NCBI GenBank assembly: GCA_025463615.1
Contig: JAODAU010000275.1
Location: forward strand, 1-11,838
Direction of reading: 5' to 3'
Source of the DNA: Microbacteriaceae bacterium
GTDB taxonomy: Bacteria; Actinomycetota; Actinomycetes; Actinomycetales; Microbacteriaceae
Length of the DNA stretch: 11,838 bases
Part shown: positions 7,355 to 11,838 of the stretch, in pieces
Layout of the letters: each line of letters begins with the position of its first letter
Numbering within the stretch: position 1 is the first letter of the stretch
Position numbers and translations under genes: made by a program
Notes under the pieces: model-generated
What the model was told of the DNA's origin: nothing
The model's database searches: none
Seen by the model: the letters and a program-made list of their open reading frames with translations, nothing else

Positions 7355-8658
7355 GCGTCGAGCTTCGCCCAGCCGGCGCCGTCGGGGAAGATCCATTCGT
7401 CGATCGACGCCGACAGGATCTCCGCGCCCGACCCCGGTGCGGTCGGCGTCTCGTACCGCCCGCCCACGATCTTCGCGGGCGTCACGAAATGCTCGTGCAG
7501 GTGGTCGGCGAACTCGATCATGCGGCCGTCCATCGTGCGGGACACGGCCACGAAGTCGTACATCGAGAGGTGCTGCACGGTCTCGCAGAGGCCGACACCG
7601 CCGGCGTGCGGGATGACCGGGATGCCGAACTTGGCCGCCAGCAGCAGGATGGAGATGTTCTCGTTGACCCCGCCCACGCGGGTGGCGTCGAGCTGCAGCA
7701 CGGAGAGCGACCCGGCCTGCAGCATCTGCTTGAAGATCACGCGATTCTGCACGTGCTCGCCCGTCGCGACCGGCATCGGCGCGAGGCGGCGGGCGATCTC
7801 GGCGTGCCCGAGGATGTCGTCGGGGCTGGTGGGCTCCTCGATCCAGGCCAGGTCGAAGGGGGCGAGCTGCTGCATCCACTCGACGGCCTCGTCGACGTCC
7901 CAGCGCTGGTTGGCGTCCACGGCGATCGGGTAGTCGGGGCCGACCGCCTCGCGGGCGATCGCCAGGCGGCGCTTGTCGTCCTCGACGTCCGCGCCCACCT
8001 TGAGCTTGATCTGGGTGAAGCCCTCGGCCACGGCCTCCTTCGCGAGGCGCTCCAGCTTCTCGTCGCTGTAGCCGAGCCAGCCGGCGCCGGTCGTGTACGC
8101 GGGGTAGCCGCGCTCCAGCAGCTCGCGCCCGCGCTCGGCGGCGCCCACCTTGCCGGCGCGCAGGATGTCGAGCGCCTCGTCACGCGTGAGCGCGTCGGTG
8201 AGGTAGCGCAGGTCGATCAGGTCGACGGTCTCCTCCGGCGACAGCGACGCGAGGTGCTGCCAGAGCGGCTGGCCGGCGCGCTTGGCGCGGAGGTCCCAGA
8301 GCGCGTTGATGACCGCGCCGATGGCCATGTGGATCACGCCCTTCTCCGGGCCGTGCCAGCGCAGCTGCGAGTCGTGCGTCAGCTCGCGCCAGGTCGCGCC
8401 CATGTCGGCGAGCAGCTCCTCGACATCCCGCCCGACGAAGCGCTCGGCGAGCACCTCGATCGCGTTCGCCTCGATGTCGTTGCCGCGACCGATCGTGAAG
8501 ACGAAGCCGTCGCCGGTGAGCCCGTCCGCGGCATCCGTCTCGAACCGCAGGTATGCGGCCGAGTAGTCGGGGTCCGGGTTCATCGCATCCGAGCCGTCGA
8601 GGAAGATCGACGTGGGGAAGCGGATGTCCAGCGTGCGGGCTCCGGTGATGGTGCTCAA
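7351..8658 (-). CDS. fucD: L-fuconate dehydratase (enolase superfamily)
   Basis: This 435-aa mandelate-racemase-like enolase-superfamily enzyme removes water from L-fuconate to give 2-keto-3-deoxy-L-fuconate. Active-site elements are in order: KLK (K218, K220), DANQRW (D248, N250), EEP (E274), ATGEH (E301), D324 in [20 protein letters not shown] (H351) and RMIEF (E382). These positions agree with those I recall for the characterised Xanthomonas campestris L-fuconate dehydratase, which has almost the same length and is in the family of human ENOSF1. L-galactonate, D-arabinonate or L-rhamnonate are possible alternative substrates. The start is TTG at 8658, set by GAGGAGAG on the minus strand 4 nt upstream; no better ATG or GTG lies nearby. 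It is the first gene of the operon and faces the divergent SDR gene across a candidate operator. Confidence 0.94.
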   Translation of the reverse strand: MSTITGARTLDIRFPTSIFLDGSDAMNPDPDYSAAYLRFETDAADGLTGDGFVFTIGRGNDIEANAIEVLAERFVGRDVEELLADMGATWRELTHDSQLRWHGPEKGVIHMAIGAVINALWDLRAKRAGQPLWQHLASLSPEETVDLIDLRYLTDALTRDEALDILRAGKVGAAERGRELLERGYPAYTTGAGWLGYSDEKLERLAKEAVAEGFTQIKLKVGADVEDDKRRLAIAREAVGPDYPIAVDANQRWDVDEAVEWMQQLAPFDLAWIEEPTSPDDILGHAEIARRLAPMPVATGEHVQNRVIFKQMLQAGSLSVLQLDATRVGGVNENISILLLAAKFGIPVIPHAGGVGLCETVQHLSMYDFVAVSRTMDGRMIEFADHLHEHFVTPAKIVGGRYETPTAPGSGAEILSASIDEWIFPDGAGWAKLDA

Positions 8659-8689
8659 GGCTCTCCTCGTGGGGGTCGTGCGAACGATG

Positions 8690-8715
8690 CTACAGGATCC
8701 GATGGAATCCTATAG
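8690..8715. promoter_or_regulatory. Candidate operator in the divergent dehydratase-SDR promoter region
   Basis: CTACAGGAT (8690-8698) and ATCCTATAG (8707-8715) form a 9-bp inverted repeat with one mismatch around an 8-bp spacer. The site is AT-rich against its surroundings and lies centrally between the start codons of the divergent operons (8658 minus, 8758 plus). The right arm contains a -10-like TATAGA (8711-8716) for the plus strand, although no good -35 sits at the right distance. The natural candidate ligand is the GntR regulator encoded downstream of the SDR, with fuconate or 2-keto-3-deoxyfuconate as a plausible effector. The repeat is seen; binding is inferred. Confidence 0.5.
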
Positions 8716-8757
8716 AGTCGGTTTCAGATCATCCCTCTCGAGAGAGCACATCGCACA

Positions 8758-9513
8758 ATGACCGCAGAACTCGCGGGCCTCACCGCCGTCATCACCGGCG
8801 CGGGCTCCGGAATCGGGCTCGCCACGGCACGCAGGTTCGCGGATGCCGGGGCGCGCGTCTTCGGGTTGGACCTCGCCCCAGGGGCGATGGAGGGCATCGC
8901 CGAGTGGGTGCGGTGCGACGTCGGCTCCACGGAGTCCGTGGCGGCCGCCTTCGCGACCGTGGGCGAAAGCGTCGACACCCTCGACATCCTGGTCAACAAC
9001 GCGGGCATCGGGGTGGTCGGCACCGTCGAGGATGCCACGGACGAGGAGTGGGCGCGCGTGCTCAACATCAACGTGGTGGGCATCTCGCGGGTCTCCGCGG
9101 CGGCGCTGCCGCTGCTGCGGCGCAGCGCGGCGGCATCCATCGTCAACACCTGCTCGGTCGCGGCGAGCGTCGGGCTGCCGAAGCGCGCGGTGTACTCGGC
9201 GAGCAAGGGCGCGGTCGAGTCGCTCACCCGCGCCATGGCGGCCGACCTCATCCACGAGGGCATCCGCGTCAACTGCGTCAACCCGGGCACGGCGGACACC
9301 CCGTGGGTCTCCCGCCTGCTCGGCCAGGCCGACGACCCCACCGCCGAGCGCGCGGCGCTCGAGAGGCGCCAGCCGAGCGGGAGGCTCGTCTCCGCGGACG
9401 AGGTGGCCGGCAGCATCCTCTTCCTCGCGAGCCCGGCCCAGCTCTCGACAACCGGCTCGGTTTTCGCCGTCGACGGTGGCATGGCCGGGCTGCGGGTTCC
9501 GAGCGGCGTGTGA
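8758..9513 (+). CDS. Short-chain dehydrogenase, probable 2-keto-3-deoxy-L-fuconate dehydrogenase
   Basis: This 251-aa classical SDR has TGAGSGIG (13-20) for the dinucleotide, D38 after the second strand (GLD), which favours NAD over NADP, NNAG (80-83), S133 and Y146-x3-K150 (YSASK). It ends with the usual SVFAVDGGMAG (234-244). In the oxidative L-fucose pathway an SDR of this size oxidises 2-keto-3-deoxy-L-fuconate at C4 to the 2,4-diketo acid. Its divergent placement beside the fuconate dehydratase supports that assignment. SDRs are numerous and promiscuous, so L-fucose or another sugar acid remains possible. ATG 8758 follows a moderate purine-rich stretch (GAGAGAG, 8740-8746). The last GTG codon and stop overlap the regulator start as GTGTGA (8-bp context 9508-9513, start GTG at 9510). 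Confidence 0.88.
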   Translation: MTAELAGLTAVITGAGSGIGLATARRFADAGARVFGLDLAPGAMEGIAEWVRCDVGSTESVAAAFATVGESVDTLDILVNNAGIGVVGTVEDATDEEWARVLNINVVGISRVSAAALPLLRRSAAASIVNTCSVAASVGLPKRAVYSASKGAVESLTRAMAADLIHEGIRVNCVNPGTADTPWVSRLLGQADDPTAERAALERRQPSGRLVSADEVAGSILFLASPAQLSTTGSVFAVDGGMAGLRVPSGV

Positions 9514-10244
9514 GCCCGGCGCCCACGCCGCGGCGGCACGTGCTCGCCGACGGCACCTACGACTCGATCCGCGCGATGATCGTCGACCACGTCATCTCGC
9601 CCGGCCAGCACGTAGGCATCGACGAGCTCGCGCGCGACCTCGGCGTCTCGCAGACCCCGGTGCGCGAGGCCCTCGCCCGACTCGAGGCCGACGGGCTCGT
9701 CACCAAGATCCCGCTGCGCGGCTACGAGGCCACCGACCTGCTCTCGGTGCAGCAGTTCGACGACCTGTTCCAGTTCCGCGGCATCATCGAGCCGTGGGCG
9801 GCATCCGAGGCCGCCCGCCGCGGCTCGCGTCGCGAACTCGAGGCGCTGGATGCCGAGCTGGCCCGCGCCGAGGGGATCTCCCGATCCGGGGGCGCCTCGA
9901 CCTACCCCGAGTTCGTGGAGCACGACACCCGGTTCCACGCGCTGGTGGCCCGCGCATCCGGCAGCCGCTACGTGGAGGACGCGTTCATCCACACCCACTG
10001 CCACATGCACCTGCTGCGCGTCTACCGGGCGAGCGAGGCGGATGACACCGGCTTCGTGCAGGACATGTTCGCCGAGTACTACAGCGGCGGCAAGCGCCCC
10101 CTCGCCCTGGCGGAGCACGGCGAGATCGCGTCGGCCATCGCCCGCGGTGACGGCGCGGCCGCGCGCGACCTCATGCTGGGCCACATCGAGTCCTCGCGGC
10201 AGCGGTTCATCCCCGCCGTAGAGGCGCTCAACGCGAGGGCGTAA
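9510..10244 (+). CDS. GntR/FCD-family transcriptional regulator, probable fucose-operon regulator
   Basis: This 244-aa regulator has an N-terminal winged helix-turn-helix (about 15-75), including [20 protein letters not shown] (39-58), the classic GntR recognition helix, then an all-helical FCD ligand-binding domain (about 80-235). Probable metal ligands of the FCD pocket are D139 and H143 (HDTRFH), H203 (EHGEI) and H225 (GHIESS), a set usual for regulators of sugar acids and other carboxylates. The GTG start at 9510 overlaps the SDR stop by 4 bp; a GTG at 9540 is possible but has no ribosome site. Co-transcription with the SDR and closeness to the divergent fucose promoter suggest it controls both operons through the inverted repeat at 8690-8715. 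The family is certain; the effector and the regulated genes are inferred. Confidence 0.92.
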   Translation: MSPAPTPRRHVLADGTYDSIRAMIVDHVISPGQHVGIDELARDLGVSQTPVREALARLEADGLVTKIPLRGYEATDLLSVQQFDDLFQFRGIIEPWAASEAARRGSRRELEALDAELARAEGISRSGGASTYPEFVEHDTRFHALVARASGSRYVEDAFIHTHCHMHLLRVYRASEADDTGFVQDMFAEYYSGGKRPLALAEHGEIASAIARGDGAAARDLMLGHIESSRQRFIPAVEALNARA

Positions 10245-10277
10245 GAAAAGCGCGTCGAGCAGAAAAGCGGGTCGAGC
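10244..10277 (+). repeat. 17-bp tandem duplication after the first GntR gene
   Basis: Two adjacent 17-bp units, 10244-10260 and 10261-10277, read AGAAAAGCGCGTCGAGC and AGAAAAGCGGGTCGAGC and differ at one base. The first unit starts at the final base of the regulator's TAA stop codon. The second unit runs into the dispersed repeat also present in the terminator at 5132-5161. Confidence 0.85.
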
Positions 10278-10295
10278 TTGTCGAGACCTCTCGAC
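10261..10295 (+). repeat. Dispersed repeat copy with small hairpin, possible terminator of the first GntR gene
   Basis: Bases 10261-10290 match the reverse complement of 5132-5161 at 27 of 30 positions, so this is a second copy of the element forming one arm of the convergent terminator. The 3' part contains GTCGAG-ACCT-CTCGAC (10280-10295), a 6-bp hairpin with a 4-nt loop and no T-run. Its right arm overlaps the -35 box of the next promoter. A role in separating transcription of the two regulator genes is possible but unproven. Confidence 0.65.
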
Positions 10296-10319
10296 GCAGT
10301 GGTCCTGTCACCGTATACT
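10291..10319 (+). promoter_or_regulatory. Promoter of the second GntR-lactate dehydrogenase operon
   Basis: A -35 box TCGACG (10291-10296, four of six consensus bases) and a -10 box TATACT (10314-10319, five of six) are separated by exactly 17 bp. This is the best sigma70-like promoter in the window, and the -10 stands out in very GC-rich DNA. Transcription would start near 10326, about 26 bases before the GTG start at 10352. Confidence 0.65.
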
Positions 10320-10329
10320 TGTCAGACAA
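10319..10329. promoter_or_regulatory. TTGTC-A-GACAA operator of FadR/FCD type
   Basis: TTGTCAGACAA is a perfect inverted repeat with 5-bp arms around one central base. This matches the layout of GntR/FCD-family operators, with short arms and a closely spaced dyad. It overlaps the last base of the -10 box and the expected transcription start, so a bound regulator would block transcription. The adjacent GntR/FCD gene at 10352 is the obvious candidate, giving autorepression relieved by its ligand. The dyad is direct observation; the ligand and partner are inferred. Confidence 0.65.
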
Positions 10330-10351
10330 TCCGCGAGACAGGGAGGTCCCG

Positions 10352-11023
10352 GTGGCAACGCCCCTCAAGACCACGTCGCTGCCCGACGCCGTCTACGACG
10401 CCGTGCGGGAGAACATCGTCACCGCCACCGTGGAGCCGGGCACGCTCGTCACCGAGACGGCCATCGCCCTCGAGTACGGAGTCGCCCGCCCCACCGCAAA
10501 GGCCGCGCTCGAACGCCTGGTGAGCGAGGGGCTGCTCACGCGCCAGGCGCACAAGACGGCGCGCGTGCCGGTGCTCGACCGCGACGACATCGTGGACCTC
10601 TACGCCAACCGCGCGCTCATCGAGCAGGAGGCGATCCACAACCTCGCCAAGCTCGGCGTCGTGCCGGCGGAGGCCCTCGCGCTGCACCGCGAGCTCGTCG
10701 AGTCGGCCCGCCTCGACGACCGCGCCGCGCTGGCCCGCACCGACATCGACTTCCACCGCGCCCTGGTGCTCGGGCAGTCCAGCCCGCGGCTCGCCCGCAT
10801 GCACGGCCTCATCATGGGCGAGATCGAGCTGGGCATCGGCCAGGTGCAGGCGCACCAGCTGATGAGCCCGGCGGATGTCGCCGAACAGCACGAGGGCATC
10901 CTCGACGCCCTGAAGGCGGGCGACATCGCCCTCTCCGGCCGCCTCACCCGCGAGCACATCTTCACCGCGCGCGACCGACTGCTGCGCAAGTACGACACCG
11001 ACCACACGAAGGAAGCGTCATGA
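10352..11023 (+). CDS. GntR/FCD-family transcriptional regulator, probable L-lactate-operon regulator
   Basis: This 223-aa regulator has a winged helix-turn-helix (about 10-75; [20 protein letters not shown] at 34-53 holds the recognition helix) and an FCD domain (about 80-215) with probable metal ligands D131, H135 (DIDFH), H180 (EQHEGI) and H202 (REHIF). The start is GTG 10352 with a strong GGGAGG at 10341-10346, 5 nt upstream. An in-frame TTG at 10319 would lie on the -10 and operator and is rejected. The stop overlaps the lactate dehydrogenase start (ATGA, 11020-11023), so the two are co-transcribed. By position it resembles LldR-type regulators beside lldD, but the operator TTGTC-A-GACAA differs from the TTGGT/ACCAA half sites I recall for LldR. 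L-lactate or another hydroxy acid is the inferred effector. Confidence 0.92.
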   Translation: MATPLKTTSLPDAVYDAVRENIVTATVEPGTLVTETAIALEYGVARPTAKAALERLVSEGLLTRQAHKTARVPVLDRDDIVDLYANRALIEQEAIHNLAKLGVVPAEALALHRELVESARLDDRAALARTDIDFHRALVLGQSSPRLARMHGLIMGEIELGIGQVQAHQLMSPADVAEQHEGILDALKAGDIALSGRLTREHIFTARDRLLRKYDTDHTKEAS

Positions 11024-11838
11024 AACAGGAACGCCAGATCCCGAAGCCGGCCGAGTTGCTCGAGCTGATGAAGTTCAAGAAGCCCGAGCTCAACGGCAAG
11101 AAGCGCAGGCTCGACAACGCGCTGACCATCAGCGACCTCCGCACGATCGCCAAGCGCCGCACGCCGAAGGCCGCCTTCGACTACACGGACGGCTCTGCCG
11201 AGGACGAGATCTCGCTCGACCGCGCGCGCCAGGCCTTCCTCGACATCGAGTTCAGCCCGTCCATCCTGCGCGGGCTTCCGGATGTCGTCGACACCTCCAC
11301 GCAGATCTTCGGCGGCCCGAGCGCGCTGCCGTTCGCCATCGCCCCCACCGGGTTCACGCGCCTGATGCAGACCGAAGGTGAGATCGCCGGGGCCGGCGCT
11401 GCCGGTGCCGCGGGCATCCCGTTCACCCTCTCCACGCTGGGCACGACCTCGATCGAGAGGGTGAAGGCCGCGAACCCGAACGGCCGCAACTGGTTCCAGC
11501 TGTACGTGATGCGCCAGCGCGAGATCTCCTACGGGCTGGTCGAGCGCGCAGCGGCCGCCGGATTCGACACGCTCATGTTCACCGTCGACACCCCGGTCGC
11601 CGGTGCGCGCCTCCGCGACAAGCGCAACGGATTCTCGATCCCGCCGCAGCTCACCCCGGGCACGATCATCAACGCGATCCCGCGGCCGTGGTGGTGGTGG
11701 GACTTCCTGACCACCCCGCCGCTCGAGTTCGCCTCCCTCGCCTCGACCGGCGGCACCGTGGGCGAGCTGCTCGACTCCGCGATGGACCCGTCGATCAACT
11801 ACGACGACCTGAAGATCATCCGCGCCATGTGGCCGGGC
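11020..11838 (+). CDS. lldD: L-lactate dehydrogenase, FMN-dependent alpha-hydroxy-acid family (3' end outside window)
   Basis: The first 273 residues of an FMN-dependent alpha-hydroxy-acid dehydrogenase are present. It oxidises L-lactate to pyruvate, probably passing electrons to quinone at the membrane. It resembles mycobacterial LldD2 over its whole visible length, including the basic N-terminal extension (about 1-33) and [20 protein letters not shown] (35-54). FMN-fold and active-site segments are DYTDG (Y55), [14 protein letters not shown] (108-121), [14 protein letters not shown] (158-162), [17 protein letters not shown] (188-204) and RPWWWWDFL (222-230). The C-terminal catalytic lysine, histidine and HGGR segment lie beyond the window. 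ATG 11020 overlaps the regulator stop and is preceded by GAAGGAAG. In this context it would consume the L-lactate formed from rhamnose and, by the known pathway, from fucose. Confidence 0.9.
   Translation, partial: MKQERQIPKPAELLELMKFKKPELNGKKRRLDNALTISDLRTIAKRRTPKAAFDYTDGSAEDEISLDRARQAFLDIEFSPSILRGLPDVVDTSTQIFGGPSALPFAIAPTGFTRLMQTEGEIAGAGAAGAAGIPFTLSTLGTTSIERVKAANPNGRNWFQLYVMRQREISYGLVERAAAAGFDTLMFTVDTPVAGARLRDKRNGFSIPPQLTPGTIINAIPRPWWWWDFLTTPPLEFASLASTGGTVGELLDSAMDPSINYDDLKIIRAMWPG

Noticed and set aside
6278..8715. Two long plus-strand open frames (6278-7933 and 7222-8715) opposite the fucose operon
   Set aside because: They lie antisense to the reductase and dehydratase genes, whose catalytic residues are intact; their translations are repetitive Arg/Val/Glu/Ala with no domain and no ribosome site.
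8724..10184. Long minus-strand open frame opposite the SDR and first GntR gene
   Set aside because: It is a shadow of two clear plus-strand genes; its more natural-looking stretches merely mirror SDR codons in another frame.
10319..10351. TTG at 10319 as the start of the second GntR regulator
   Set aside because: It lies on the -10 box and operator and has no ribosome site, while GTG 10352 has GGGAGG at ideal spacing.
11689..11700. Four tandem TGG codons (WWWW) in the lactate dehydrogenase as a possible repeat error
   Set aside because: Actinobacterial LldD2 proteins carry an [10 protein letters not shown]-like segment here, so a run of tryptophans is normal; the frame stays intact.
1..11838. 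Search for frameshifts, insertion sequences, tRNA or CRISPR features
   Set aside because: Every expected domain is continuous, gene junctions are tight, and I saw no transposase motif, spaced direct-repeat array or cloverleaf.

Overview
The window is high-GC DNA with dense, mostly overlapping genes, GTG/TTG starts, and codon habits (GAC over GAT except in a G-GAT-G context, frequent GGATGCC and GCATCC) that I associate with Actinomycetota, most likely Microbacteriaceae. It reads as ordinary chromosomal catabolic DNA for 6-deoxy sugars. I see no transposase, integrase, tRNA, CRISPR array or broken gene. The taxonomic call is inference from composition and protein style.

Layout. (1) Positions 1-5087, plus strand, form an L-rhamnose operon: the 3' part of L-rhamnose isomerase (rhaI), a near-perfect 62-bp palindrome between genes, a fused rhamnulose-1-phosphate aldolase / lactaldehyde dehydrogenase (RhaD-RhaE type), rhamnulokinase (rhaB) and an aldo/keto reductase of unknown substrate. 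(2) A strong hairpin at 5086-5157 separates this operon from a convergent one. (3) Positions 8658 down to 5164, minus strand, form a tightly coupled operon for oxidative, non-phosphorylating L-fucose breakdown: L-fuconate dehydratase, an AKR-type L-fucose dehydrogenase, a RhaM-type mutarotase and an L-fuconolactonase-like amidohydrolase. (4) A divergent promoter region (8659-8757) carries a candidate operator. It leads into a plus-strand pair, an SDR (probable 2-keto-3-deoxy-L-fuconate dehydrogenase) and a GntR/FCD regulator. (5) After a repeat-rich gap (10245-10351) with a clear promoter and a TTGTC-A-GACAA operator, a second GntR/FCD regulator overlaps an LldD2-like L-lactate dehydrogenase that runs off the window's end.

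How the genes fit together. Rhamnose goes by isomerase, kinase and aldolase to dihydroxyacetone phosphate and L-lactaldehyde; the fused dehydrogenase domain then makes L-lactate. L-fucose is oxidised to its lactone, hydrolysed, dehydrated and oxidised again; in the known pathway a hydrolase then gives pyruvate plus L-lactate, but that hydrolase is not in the window. Both routes end at L-lactate, and the last gene encodes an enzyme that oxidises L-lactate to pyruvate. The most notable non-gene signals are the palindrome inside the rha operon, a dispersed repeat shared by the convergent terminator and the region before the second regulator, two candidate GntR operators and the GGATG/CATCC word bias. 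I found no clearly new molecular system; the interest lies in the convergent pathway island, its regulatory DNA, and a few unassigned or unusual proteins.
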